A stretch of DNA of 64,000 nucleotides from Metabacillus rhizolycopersici. GTDB lineage: Bacteria > Bacillota > Bacilli > Bacillales > Bacillaceae. Of this stretch, positions 25,761-33,787 are shown in pieces; position 1 is the stretch's first letter; each line of letters opens with the position of its first letter. The notes beneath the pieces were generated by a model. That model was given only the letters and a program-made list of their open reading frames with translations. It did not search any database and was not told the origin of the DNA. Position numbers and translations under genes: made by a program. The DNA lies in contig NZ_JAIQUM010000006.1 of the NCBI RefSeq assembly GCF_020075705.1, positions 62,001 to 126,000 on the forward strand. The letters are read 5' to 3'.

Positions 25761-27440
25761 TTAAATTTTCATTACTCCACCAGTGTTTGCTGATGTAACT
25801 AGCTTAGAGTAACGTGCTAAGTAACCTTTTTTAACTTTAGGTTCGAAGCCTTTCCAGTTAGCTCTACGTTTTTCAAATTCTTCATCTGAAATTTCTAGTT
25901 GAATTGTACGATTATTTAAGTCAAGTTCAATAATGTCACCATTTTCAACAAATGCGATCGGACCGCCTTCTGCTGCTTCTGGAGAAATATGACCGATTGA
26001 AATACCTCTAGATGCACCTGAGAAACGTCCATCGGTAATTAAACCAACCTTCGCTCCAAGACCTCTACCAACAATTTGTGAAGTAGGGGCAAGCATTTCT
26101 GGCATACCTGGTCCGCCTTTAGGACCTTCATAGCGGATGACTACTACGTCACCTTCTTTTACTTTTCCAGTAATAATTCCAGATAGAGCTTCTTCCTGAG
26201 AATCGAAGCAAATCGCAGGTCCTCTATGGTAACCGCCAACTGCTGGATCAACAGCTCCAACTTTAATAACCGAACCATCTGGCGCTAAGTTACCGAATAA
26301 TACAGCAAGGCCACCTTGCTCAGAATGAGGATTGTCTAATGGACGGATAACATTCTTGTCTAAAATTTCTGCACCAGCAACATTTTCGCGTAATGTTTTA
26401 CCAGATACAGTTAGGCAATCACCATTGATTGCACCCGGCTTTTTAAGAACCTCATTGATGATGGCACTTACGCCACCAGCGTTATGAACATCTTCAATGT
26501 GATAATCTGATGCCGGAGCGATTTTTGCAAGATGTGGTACACGACTTGCAATATCATTGATGCGTTCTAATGAATACTCAATTTCAGCTTCATGTGCTAG
26601 TGCAAGTGTATGAAGTACTGTGTTTGTTGAACCACCCATCGCCATGTCCAAAGCAAATGCGTTATCAATCGCATCGATGGTAACGATATCACGTGGCTTA
26701 ATATCCTTCTCAATAAGCTCCATAAGTTGCGTAGCTGAGCGTTTAACAAACTCTTTACGTTCCGGAGCAACAGCTAAAATTGTACCATTTCCAGGAAGGG
26801 CAAGACCAAGACCTTCTGCCAAGCAGTTCATTGAGTTTGCAGTAAACATACCAGAACAAGACCCGCATGTAGGACAAGCAAATTGCTCAATTTCCTGTAA
26901 TTTTGCTTCATCAATTTTACCAGCTTGGTAGGCTCCAACCCCTTCAAAAACAGAGTTTAAGTTAAGTGGGTTACCATCTTTATCAACACCGGCTTTCATT
27001 GGACCGCCACTCACAAAAATTGCTGGAATGTTAACACGAAGTGCTGCCATCATCATCCCAGGTGTAATTTTGTCACAGTTTGGAATACAAACCATTCCAT
27101 CAAACCAGTGTGCTGATACAACTGTTTCAATAGAATCAGCAATGATTTCACGGCTCGGTAATGAATATCTCATTCCGATATGCCCCATCGCAATCCCATC
27201 ATCAACACCAATTGTGTTCATTTCAAACGGTACACCACCAGCTTCACGGATCGCGTCTTTCACAATTTTACCGAACTCTTGTAAATGTACATGTCCAGGA
27301 ACAATATCAATATATGAATTTACAACCGCAATAAACGGTTTGCCAAAATCTTCTTCTTTTACACCAGCAGCACGAAGTAAACTTCTATGTGGTGCACGGT
27401 CAATTCCTTCTTTAATCATATTACTACGTTGTTCAGCCAA
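25761..27440 (-). CDS. ilvD: Dihydroxy-acid dehydratase IlvD
   Basis: A 559-residue Fe-S dehydratase for the third step of valine and isoleucine synthesis (2,3-dihydroxy-acid to 2-oxoacid), also feeding leucine and pantothenate. Cluster-binding Cys lie in [10 protein letters not shown] and [29 protein letters not shown] and the closing TSANTGG are family signatures. It aligns almost residue for residue with B. subtilis IlvD (558 aa). The start is TTG at 27440 (then AEQRSNM), where homologs begin and where GGAGGG sits 7 bases upstream; the reading frame extends further but without homology. A promoter and CodY-type box lie just upstream, so branched-chain amino acid repression is expected. Monocistronic. 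Confidence 0.96.
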   Translation of the reverse strand: MAEQRSNMIKEGIDRAPHRSLLRAAGVKEEDFGKPFIAVVNSYIDIVPGHVHLQEFGKIVKDAIREAGGVPFEMNTIGVDDGIAMGHIGMRYSLPSREIIADSIETVVSAHWFDGMVCIPNCDKITPGMMMAALRVNIPAIFVSGGPMKAGVDKDGNPLNLNSVFEGVGAYQAGKIDEAKLQEIEQFACPTCGSCSGMFTANSMNCLAEGLGLALPGNGTILAVAPERKEFVKRSATQLMELIEKDIKPRDIVTIDAIDNAFALDMAMGGSTNTVLHTLALAHEAEIEYSLERINDIASRVPHLAKIAPASDYHIEDVHNAGGVSAIINEVLKKPGAINGDCLTVSGKTLRENVAGAEILDKNVIRPLDNPHSEQGGLAVLFGNLAPDGSVIKVGAVDPAVGGYHRGPAICFDSQEEALSGIITGKVKEGDVVVIRYEGPKGGPGMPEMLAPTSQIVGRGLGAKVGLITDGRFSGASRGISIGHISPEAAEGGPIAFVENGDIIELDLNNRTIQLEISDEEFEKRRANWKGFEPKVKKGYLARYSKLVTSANTGGVMKI

Positions 27441-27473
27441 GATAAATCCCTCCAAATTAACAGTCACATTAAA

Positions 27474-27488
27474 ACTCTTCTGAAAATT
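27474..27488 (-). promoter_or_regulatory. CodY box of ilvD
   Basis: On the reverse strand AATTTTCAGAAGAGT matches the CodY consensus AATTTTCWGAAAATT at 13 of 15 positions. It lies just downstream of the predicted transcription start, suited to repression when branched-chain amino acids and GTP are plentiful. Confidence 0.7.
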
Positions 27489-27500
27489 TTAATATTTCTT

Positions 27501-27528
27501 ATTGTAACATTATTTTTTATATTATCAA
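27501..27528 (-). promoter_or_regulatory. Sigma-A promoter of ilvD
   Basis: Reverse-strand TTGATA (27528-27523) and TACAAT (27506-27501) with a 16-base spacer, about 60 bases upstream of the TTG start. Confidence 0.6.
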
Positions 27529-28006
27529 AGGTTAAACAACTTTGCTTTTTTCAAATAATCTATTTATTTTACCGGAAAAATAGTTAGCTTTTATGCTTGA
27601 AAGAAGGATACAGCTCTTAAATTAAGCGGAAGCCAATCGCTTCAAAAGAATTATACGATTAATTGATTGCTTAAAACTAGTATAGAATAGAGGAAATTTA
27701 GCCATTCATTGGGAATATTGTCATATGAATAGAAGGAGAACTATTACCTAGTTATGAAGCGGAATTTGTAGAAAAAAGAAGAGGAATTCTGATTGGATAC
27801 TTACATCGTCCTTCAAATATTACAATTTTGGAATAATGTATAGTATATTTAATAGGAAGTGAAAAGAAATGATTGCACTTTTAAACCATCGATTATGCAA
27901 AAAAACACCTAGATTTTAGCAATGGATTCAATTATGAGACCGTTTTTCAATAGGCTAACGTTCGTTCGGGTTATCAAAGAATAACGTAAGCGATTATACT
28001 AGACTT

Positions 28007-28041
28007 AGTCGAGCATGGATCAAGATATGTTCGGCTTTTTT
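28007..28041 (+). terminator. Hairpin terminator upstream of hssR
   Basis: AGTCGAGCA pairs with TGTTCGGCT (9 bp including two G-U) followed by TTTTT. No intact gene lies directly upstream, so it may be left over from a lost gene. Confidence 0.55.
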
Positions 28042-28121
28042 GATATCCTGCTCCAAACGTTTCTTTTTATATAAACAATAAGGAGACCGCATACTAGATA
28101 GACAAGGAGATGCACTCAACG

Positions 28122-28799
28122 ATGATACAGATTTTAATTGCTGATGACGATGCTCATATTCGTGAATTATTGCAGCATACACTTCGAACCGAGGGATATG
28201 TCGTTTTTGAAGCAGCTGATGGCGAGGAAGCATCATTGTTACTTACAAAAACACAGATTCATTTAGCTGTTGTCGATGTGATGATGCCAAACAAAGATGG
28301 TTATCAACTTTGTGAAGAAATAAGAAATTATTATGATTTTCCGATTATTTTGTTAACAGCTAAAGATCAGCTTTTAGATAAGGAAAAAGGCTTCTCAGTT
28401 GGAACGGATGATTATTTGACAAAGCCTTTTGAACCGAAAGAATTATTGTTTCGAATAAAAGCATTACTAAGGCGCTATCAAATGGTGAACGTAGAAAAGA
28501 TTAGGCTTAACGAAACGATCATTGATCGGAAAAGCTATGAAGTCCAAAGTCAAGGTAAAGTGTTTATGTTACCAATGAAAGAGTTTGAATTACTCTCTCA
28601 GCTCGCCAGTTATCCAGAGCGAATTTTCACGCGGGAAGAGTTGATTCATCTTATTTGGGGATCAGATTTTACTGGTGATGATCGGACGATAGATGTTCAT
28701 ATCAAACGATTGCGTGAGCGTTTTTCTGATCGAGCTGACGATTTTATCATTAAAACAATTCGAGGCGTCGGCTATAAACTGGAGGTCACTAAGAAGTGA
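28122..28799 (+). CDS. hssR: Heme-responsive response regulator HssR
   Basis: A 225-residue OmpR/PhoB-class regulator. The receiver has DDD at 8-10, the phospho-acceptor Asp in VVDVMMPNKDGYQLC, Thr in LTAKD and Lys in LTKPFEP. The C-terminal winged helix includes FTREELIHLIWG and DDRTIDVHIKRLRERF, ending TIRGVGYKLE. The IMMxxxDGxQLC-like block and overall match to staphylococcal HssR, plus hssS-hrtBA downstream, identify it as the heme detoxification regulator. ATG 28122 fits homologs; an ATG at 28110 lies on the ribosome site. It overlaps hssS by 4 bases. It should bind the direct repeat before hrtB. Confidence 0.88.
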   Translation: MIQILIADDDAHIRELLQHTLRTEGYVVFEAADGEEASLLLTKTQIHLAVVDVMMPNKDGYQLCEEIRNYYDFPIILLTAKDQLLDKEKGFSVGTDDYLTKPFEPKELLFRIKALLRRYQMVNVEKIRLNETIIDRKSYEVQSQGKVFMLPMKEFELLSQLASYPERIFTREELIHLIWGSDFTGDDRTIDVHIKRLRERFSDRADDFIIKTIRGVGYKLEVTKK

Positions 28800-30175
28800 A
28801 AACTCTTTATTTACGCATTGTAGTTACCACGATCATTGTGATGATTGTAAGCAGTGTCGTGGCCTTTATCTTTTCAAATAGCTATTATCAAATCAGTTTA
28901 AAACCGTTTAACGATCAGAAAGTAACACAAATGGTCAAAAATATTGTGGACTTTTATGAAAAGAATCCGAATGTACCGATGGATGATTATTTGGATCATA
29001 TCGCAGCCTTAGGGTATCAGATTTATTTAGTTGATCAACAAGGACATGGTTCGTTTTATGGTGGGGCATTTAGAAATAAAGAGGTAGATCGAAACATTAT
29101 AGAGGATGTTTTAAATGGGAATGTCTATCATGGCATCTCCGAATTCCCATCAAAAGCCTTCATTACTGGCTTTTTTGATAATGTGCTCACGAACACGATT
29201 GGTATGTCGATAACGGTTGACGGAGAACCATTTGCGCTTTTCGTTCGACCAAATATTAACCAACAATTCGGGGAAATGAGGATCTTTTTTTCTGTCCTTC
29301 TCATTTTGACTATTTTGTTAAGTATTCTATTTGTTGCGGTTAGCACCCGTTATCTTGTAAAACCGATTGTCAACTTGACGGAAGCGACGAAAAGAATATC
29401 ACAAGGAAAATATAATTTTCACCTAAATGTAAAAAGACGTGATGAAATCGGAACATTGGCCGAAAACTTCTCAAAAATGGCAACAAGCATCGAACAGCTT
29501 GAAGAAATGCGTCAGGAATTTGTTTCGAACGTTTCACATGAAATTCAATCACCACTAGCTTCGATCCAGGGATTTTCACAAACCTTACAGGCGAAAAATT
29601 TAACTGAAGACGAGCAAAAACATTATCTTTCCATTATTGAGGACGAAAGTAGACGACTTTCACAGTTAAGTAAGCAACTACTAACACTAGCCTCCTTAGA
29701 TAAAGAAGAGATGAATGTAGAGAAAAGCACGTTTGATGTGGCGGCTCAAATGAAACAAGTCGTATTTATGACAGAATGGAGCTGGCGTGAAAAAGAGCTA
29801 GCGATTGATATGGACCTTCCTTCAATCCTTCTTCATGCTGATCAAAAATTACTGCATCAAGTATGGACAAATCTGTTGACGAACAGTATAAAATATACCG
29901 AAAATGGTGGTTCCATTTCCGTTCGTATGACAAAACATGCTAAAGAATGTCACATCGAGATACAGGATACAGGAATCGGTATTGCAGCAACTGATCTTCC
30001 TCATATCTTTGACCGTTTTTACAAAGCAGACAAATCTAGAAATCGAAAAGAAGGCAGCAGTGGATTAGGTCTTGCCATTACGAAAAAAATTATTGACCTC
30101 CACGATGGAAAAATTCATGTTGAAAGCCAATTAGGGAAGGGAACTGTTTTTCACGTCTATCTTCCTACAATGTAA
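28796..30175 (+). CDS. hssS: Heme sensor histidine kinase HssS
   Basis: A 459-residue membrane histidine kinase. Transmembrane segments lie at about 6-28 and 163-185 and bracket an extracytoplasmic sensor of about 130 residues. A HAMP domain (about 186-240) follows, then the H box NVSHEIQSPLASIQGF, N box QVWTNLLTNSIKYTENGG, G1 DTGIGIAATDLPHIFDRFYKAD and G2 GLGLAITKKI. Length matches staphylococcal HssS (457 aa). It is thought to sense heme-induced membrane stress and phosphorylate HssR. GTG 28796 overlaps the hssR stop as GTGA. Confidence 0.87.
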   Translation: MKTLYLRIVVTTIIVMIVSSVVAFIFSNSYYQISLKPFNDQKVTQMVKNIVDFYEKNPNVPMDDYLDHIAALGYQIYLVDQQGHGSFYGGAFRNKEVDRNIIEDVLNGNVYHGISEFPSKAFITGFFDNVLTNTIGMSITVDGEPFALFVRPNINQQFGEMRIFFSVLLILTILLSILFVAVSTRYLVKPIVNLTEATKRISQGKYNFHLNVKRRDEIGTLAENFSKMATSIEQLEEMRQEFVSNVSHEIQSPLASIQGFSQTLQAKNLTEDEQKHYLSIIEDESRRLSQLSKQLLTLASLDKEEMNVEKSTFDVAAQMKQVVFMTEWSWREKELAIDMDLPSILLHADQKLLHQVWTNLLTNSIKYTENGGSISVRMTKHAKECHIEIQDTGIGIAATDLPHIFDRFYKADKSRNRKEGSSGLGLAITKKIIDLHDGKIHVESQLGKGTVFHVYLPTM

Positions 30176-30181
30176 TGTTCT

Positions 30182-30201
30182 GTTCATCTTCCGTTCATAT
30201 T
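30182..30201 (+). promoter_or_regulatory. HssR-binding direct repeat before hrtBA
   Basis: GTTCATCTT-CC-GTTCATATT is a direct repeat with one mismatch between halves. It matches the staphylococcal HssR site GTTCATATT-NN-GTTCATATT as I recall it. A -10-like TATACT lies at 30209-30214, so the repeat covers the -35 position, the usual place for a PhoB-class activator. Confidence 0.8.
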
Positions 30202-30326
30202 CAAATCTTATACTTTAACCATAATAAAAAGAATGAATTGACCGTTTTACCACGGACGTTGATTCATACCTTTCTTATTATTCAATAGAAAAGATTGAAG
30301 GTTATATTTTAAGAAATGGAGATGGA

Positions 30327-31436
30327 ATGAATATGTTTCTAGCTTTACGTGAAATGAAGCACGCGAGATTGCGTTACGTATTAATAGGCTTAATCATGAT
30401 TTTAATTGCATGGCTCGTCCTATTTGTCTCAGGTTTAGCAAAAGGGTTAGCTTCTGATAATGCTTCTGCAATTCAACATTTGAATACAGGTTATTTAGTT
30501 CTTCAAAACGAATCTGATAATCGATTAAATCGTTCAATCTTATTGGAGGATACATTGAATGACGTTCATCGCTTTGTCTCTGACGAAGTAGCGACACCAC
30601 TAGGTATCCGAATGACAACAGTCACTACAACGAATGAATCAGCTAAAAAAGTGGATACCGCTTATTTAGCAATTGATGTGAATGGTAAGCTCGCACCTGA
30701 CGTAGTAGATGGAAAAATGATGACGAATGAAGCTGCGAATGAAGTCGTTGTGGATACCTCCTTAAAAGATGAAGGATTTAGATTAGGCGATTATGTAAAA
30801 GATCAAGCTTCAGGAACAGAATTTAAAATTGTTGGGTTCACAGAAGGTCAATCCTATAGCCATGCACCAGTTATCTTTATGAATTTCAATGATTGGGCTG
30901 CCATTAACGAATCGAATCATCTGCGCAAGCCATTTTTTAATGCGATTGCCTTGGATATAACTGAAGATATGGCCCAGAAAATTGACAATGATGTAAGTGG
31001 GATTGAGGTAATCAGCAAAGAGCAAGCATTAAAGGGTATTCCTGGTTACCAGGAAGAACAAAGCTCACTACTCATGATGATTGCCTTTCTATTTGTCATT
31101 TCAGCATTTGTTTTAGCTGTTTTCTTCTATGTCATAACGATTCAAAAAATGAATCAATTTGGTGTTTTAAAGGCCATTGGTGCAAAATCAAGTTATTTGG
31201 CACGTAACATTATGTTTCAGGTCATGGGACTTACCATTGTGAGCTTGATCATCAGTATTGCACTCACTTATGGAGTAGCGTCCATTTTGCCAAGCAGTAT
31301 GCCATTTGAACTAAGCATCGAATTAGTTCTAGGTAGTTCATTATTATTTATCGTTGTTTCGTTGGTTGGTTCGTTATTATCTTTATACCGTGTGGTAAAA
31401 ATTGATGCAGTTGAAGCGATTGGGAGGGCTGCATAA
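30327..31436 (+). CDS. hrtB: Heme efflux ABC permease HrtB
   Basis: A 369-residue FtsX/MacB-type permease. One transmembrane helix near the N-terminus (about 16-35) is followed by a large extracytoplasmic domain (about 40-245). Three C-terminal helices follow (about 250-272, 295-320 and 330-355) with the coupling motif KAIGAKSSYLARNI between the first two. It pairs with HrtA to export or extract toxic heme from the membrane. ATG 30327 follows GGAG by 5 bases; ATG 30333 is an alternative. The stop shares one base with the hrtA start. The order permease-ATPase and the tandem layout behind hssRS differ from S. aureus, where hrtAB diverges from hssRS. Confidence 0.87.
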   Translation: MNMFLALREMKHARLRYVLIGLIMILIAWLVLFVSGLAKGLASDNASAIQHLNTGYLVLQNESDNRLNRSILLEDTLNDVHRFVSDEVATPLGIRMTTVTTTNESAKKVDTAYLAIDVNGKLAPDVVDGKMMTNEAANEVVVDTSLKDEGFRLGDYVKDQASGTEFKIVGFTEGQSYSHAPVIFMNFNDWAAINESNHLRKPFFNAIALDITEDMAQKIDNDVSGIEVISKEQALKGIPGYQEEQSSLLMMIAFLFVISAFVLAVFFYVITIQKMNQFGVLKAIGAKSSYLARNIMFQVMGLTIVSLIISIALTYGVASILPSSMPFELSIELVLGSSLLFIVVSLVGSLLSLYRVVKIDAVEAIGRAA

Positions 31437-32125
31437 TGAGCACTAAACTTATCCTAGATAAGATAAATAAGGAATTTGGTGATGGGGATACATCAGTGAA
31501 AGTGCTTGAACAAGTTTCATTACAGGTTAAAGCGGGGGAACTTGTCGCAGTCGTCGGTCCTTCAGGGGCGGGGAAAAGTACATTTCTTTCAATTGCTGGG
31601 GCATTACTATCTCCATCAAGCGGACGGATTATCCTTGACAATCTAGACATTACAAATCTATCTGCCAAAAAAATGAATCAGATTAGATTGGAAAAAATCG
31701 GCTTTATCTTTCAATCGTCGAATTTAATTCCATATTTAACCGTTCGCGATCAATTACTCCTTATATCTGAATTATCAGGAACAAAGAATAAAAAGGCTGA
31801 AATAAAAGCGGGCGAACTTCTCGAACGGCTTGGATTAAGCCATCGAAAAAATCATTACCCTGAGAGTCTATCAGGTGGAGAGCGCCAACGGGTTGCGATC
31901 GCACGGGCTTGGATGAATGATCCAGAAATCATTCTTGCAGACGAACCAACAGCAAGTCTTGATTCTGAACGGGGGCGCTCTGTCGTCCAAATGCTAGCCG
32001 ATGAGGTAAAACTACGAGAGAAGGCTGCCATCATGGTCACCCACGATAAAAGAATGCTAGATTTATGTGATCGTGTTGTCTATATTGAAGATGGCAAGTT
32101 ATCAGAACAACCAAACATTTCGTAG
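31436..32125 (+). CDS. hrtA: Heme efflux ABC ATPase HrtA
   Basis: A 229-residue ABC ATPase of the LolD/MacB class. Walker A is GPSGAGKST (about 42-50), the Q-loop FQSSNLIPYLTVRD, the signature LSGGERQRVAIARA, Walker B ILADEPTASLD, and the switch His lies in MVTHDKRM. It powers HrtB. Translation is coupled to hrtB by an overlapping TAATG. A terminator follows at 32139. Confidence 0.9.
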   Translation: MSTKLILDKINKEFGDGDTSVKVLEQVSLQVKAGELVAVVGPSGAGKSTFLSIAGALLSPSSGRIILDNLDITNLSAKKMNQIRLEKIGFIFQSSNLIPYLTVRDQLLLISELSGTKNKKAEIKAGELLERLGLSHRKNHYPESLSGGERQRVAIARAWMNDPEIILADEPTASLDSERGRSVVQMLADEVKLREKAAIMVTHDKRMLDLCDRVVYIEDGKLSEQPNIS

Positions 32126-32138
32126 GAGCAGTTTTTAT

Positions 32139-32177
32139 AGTCGAACTTCTTAGTCTTGAGAAGATTCGGCTTTTTTG
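32139..32177 (+). terminator. Intrinsic terminator of the hss-hrt locus
   Basis: AGTCGAACTTCT pairs with AGAAGATTCGGCT (one bulge and one wobble), followed by TTTTTTG. Confidence 0.8.
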
Positions 32178-32326
32178 TTTCAGTTATCTTTTGAAAAATT
32201 TTTAATCATGTTTTCGACAAAAATATAGAAATCGCCATTCTTTTTGATTATTTTTACAAAAAGAATGGCGTACTCGGGGACAGAAATAGTTATTCAGCTT
32301 AGCTTGACGGCGATGTGGTGGTACAT

Positions 32327-33238
32327 TTACTGAGCACTTCTTACTTTCGTTTTTGTAATACTACGGCGTTCATCTAAACTAACCGGTACATCTCCGTCAA
32401 TTGTAATTCTACGAACAACTCTTTGTGCATCCCCATAGTCATTTACTGCATAATGCTGTGTTGCACGATTATCCCAAATAACGACATCTCCAGTACTCCA
32501 TCGCCAGCGTACGGTATTTTCTAATTGTGTAACATGTTCTTGTAGGACAGAAAACAGTTGATATGAATCGGAGGAAGAAAGACCGATAAATTTTTTCACG
32601 AAATGACCTAGTAGAAGGTGACGCTCGAAAGTTTCAGGGTGTACATGGACAACTGGATGTTCGGTTTCATATAAAGTGGATGTAAATACGTTATTATAGT
32701 GATTTACGGATTCAGAAGAAATTTCGCTGCGTTTTGCTGCATAATCATAATCATTTGAATGTAGTGCCCATAATTGATCAGCAAGACTTCGTAACTCAGC
32801 TGGCAGGTTTTCATAAGCAGTGGCTGTATTCGCCCAAACGGTATCACCTCCAACCTCAGGTATCACAACTCCCCGCAAAATCGAGAATTTTGGATATGCG
32901 GCTTCAAACGTAACATCTGTATGCCATGAGTTGGCTCGACCACCATGATCTGAATTCAATTCCAAGATATAATTTGATCCGTTCTTAACTGGAACAGTTG
33001 GATGAACAACTGGATTTCCAAGTAATCGTGCAAAAGCTTCTTGTTCTTTATCATCTAGATGATTCTGATTCTTGAAGAAAATAACTTTATGCTTTAGTAG
33101 TGCGTCGCGAATGGATTTTACTGTGTTAGCATCAAGATTCCCAGAAAGGTTAACACCCGATATTTCCGCACCAATCCGTGCAGCAACTGGTTTTACAACA
33201 ATTTCTGATTCATTTTGAATTTGTTTGACATCACTCAT
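32327..33238 (-). CDS. TauD/TfdA family 2-oxoglutarate dioxygenase
   Basis: A 303-residue Fe(II)/2-oxoglutarate dioxygenase of the taurine dioxygenase type. These enzymes hydroxylate an alkylsulfonate or sulfate ester so that sulfite or sulfate is released as a sulfur source. The iron facial triad is His106/Asp108 in SWHTDVTF and His262 in RATQHYAV; an Arg in AQRVVRR (about 273-277) should bind 2-oxoglutarate. ATG 33238 follows AAGGAGG. The leader carries one copy of the hairpin-terminator element shared with the divergent transporter operon, which strongly suggests co-regulation. The substrate (taurine, another sulfonate, or an alkyl sulfate) cannot be told from sequence. Confidence 0.88.
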   Translation of the reverse strand: MSDVKQIQNESEIVVKPVAARIGAEISGVNLSGNLDANTVKSIRDALLKHKVIFFKNQNHLDDKEQEAFARLLGNPVVHPTVPVKNGSNYILELNSDHGGRANSWHTDVTFEAAYPKFSILRGVVIPEVGGDTVWANTATAYENLPAELRSLADQLWALHSNDYDYAAKRSEISSESVNHYNNVFTSTLYETEHPVVHVHPETFERHLLLGHFVKKFIGLSSSDSYQLFSVLQEHVTQLENTVRWRWSTGDVVIWDNRATQHYAVNDYGDAQRVVRRITIDGDVPVSLDERRSITKTKVRSAQ

Positions 33239-33301
33239 ATTATTGCCTCCTTGTTTGATCCGTTTTAGCGAGCACTAATAATGAACCGATAGTACGAAAG
33301 A

Positions 33302-33327
33302 AAGCCAGAGCATAATCGCTCTGGCTT
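33302..33327 (-). terminator. Leader terminator upstream of the TauD-like gene
   Basis: On the reverse strand AAGCCAGAGC pairs perfectly with GCTCTGGCTT across a 6-base loop, and CTTTCTTTCG follows. It stands about 60 bases before the coding start and directly after leader element C, so it looks like an attenuator rather than the end of another gene. Confidence 0.8.
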
Positions 33328-33342
33328 CCAGGTGACTGGTCA
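33324..33342 (-). promoter_or_regulatory. Leader hairpin element, copy C (TauD-like gene)
   Basis: Reverse-strand TGACCAGTCACCTGGAAGC forms CCAG-TCAC-CTGG capped by a 4-base loop. A lower helix GCT/AGC is separated from it by an asymmetric GA/A internal loop. Nearly identical to copy B at 33699-33717 and with a covarying pair relative to copy A. Confidence 0.65.
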
Positions 33343-33390
33343 GCTTCTTAATGAATCCAAAATCAGACAATTCTTATCGGTTTAGTGAAA

Positions 33391-33419
33391 TTTTAAAATA
33401 ATTAGAAGAGTATGTCAAT
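33391..33419 (-). promoter_or_regulatory. Sigma-A promoter of the TauD-like gene
   Basis: Reverse-strand TTGACA followed after a 17-base spacer by TAAAAT, near-consensus. It predicts a leader of about 150 bases before the start codon, long enough for the hairpin element and terminator. Confidence 0.75.
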
Positions 33420-33557
33420 CATTTGTTGAATTTTTTGCTATTTTTTTCTTCTAAAAAAGGGAAGATGTTTGATATTGTTTAGTAAGTAGGAATAGTACTT
33501 TTTCAAAACATATAATTGAAAATTGATCGGGGAATTTTTATTTAACTAAATTTTCTG

Positions 33558-33586
33558 TTGACTATAATTAAAAGACTTGATAATCT
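33558..33586 (+). promoter_or_regulatory. Sigma-A promoter of the sulfur ABC operon
   Basis: TTGACT (33558-33563) and TAATCT (33581-33586) separated by 17 bases. The predicted start near 33593 gives a leader of about 190 bases carrying two attenuator-like modules in tandem. Confidence 0.7.
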
Positions 33587-33629
33587 AATATTCAAATACT
33601 TAGTAATTCAATAGGAAATGTTGGTTCAT

Positions 33630-33648
33630 TGACCGGACAACCGGAGAC
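33630..33648 (+). promoter_or_regulatory. Leader hairpin element, copy A (sulfur ABC operon)
   Basis: TGACCGGACAACCGGAGAC forms CCGG-ACAA-CCGG. The second CCGG is also the start of the following terminator stem, so hairpin and full terminator exclude each other. The third stem pair is G-C here and A-T in copies B and C, a compensatory change. Confidence 0.6.
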
Positions 33649-33684
33649 TTTTCTTTCTTTTTAAGAGATGTCTCCGGTTTTTTT
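33641..33684 (+). terminator. Leader terminator A
   Basis: CCGGAGAC (33641-33648) pairs perfectly with GTCTCCGG (33670-33677), followed by seven T. It lies inside the operon leader, about 100 bases before the first gene. Confidence 0.85.
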
Positions 33685-33698
33685 GTATATGAACTTGC

Positions 33699-33717
33699 TG
33701 ACCAGTCCACTGGAGGC
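33699..33717 (+). promoter_or_regulatory. Leader hairpin element, copy B (sulfur ABC operon)
   Basis: TGACCAGTCCACTGGAGGC forms CCAG-TCCA-CTGG. A surrounding helix CTTGCT (33694-33699) / AGCAAG (33724-33729) would use bases of the terminator B left arm, giving a clear antiterminator alternative. Confidence 0.65.
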
Positions 33718-33758
33718 CTTTGTAGCAAGCGTTATGCGTTTGTTGTAAAGGTTTTTTT
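33717..33758 (+). terminator. Leader terminator B
   Basis: Arms 33717-33731 and 33737-33751 form a 15-bp stem (several G-U pairs) with loop TTATG, followed by seven T. The gene's ribosome site is only 17 bases further on, so this must be an attenuator for the operon. Confidence 0.85.
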
Positions 33759-33787
33759 CTGTTGAAAGGAAGATGGAGGGGAAGGAT

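Larger units (their letters stand above)
27441..28121. other. ilvD-hssR intergenic region
   Basis: Contains the ilvD promoter and CodY-type box (27474-27528), then about 450 bases without a credible gene, then a hairpin terminator (28007-28041). Around 27737-27836 one frame reads like a decayed coding tail (ELLPSYEAEFVEKRRG, then a stop), but it has no start and cannot be named. Confidence 0.5.
33239..33787. other. Divergent control region of two sulfur units
   Basis: Holds two divergent promoters (33397-33419 on the reverse strand, 33558-33586 on the forward strand) and long leaders. Three copies of the same hairpin motif lie in these leaders, each abutting an intrinsic terminator. No S-box (SAM-I) or T-box core could be found in it. 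Confidence 0.75.
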
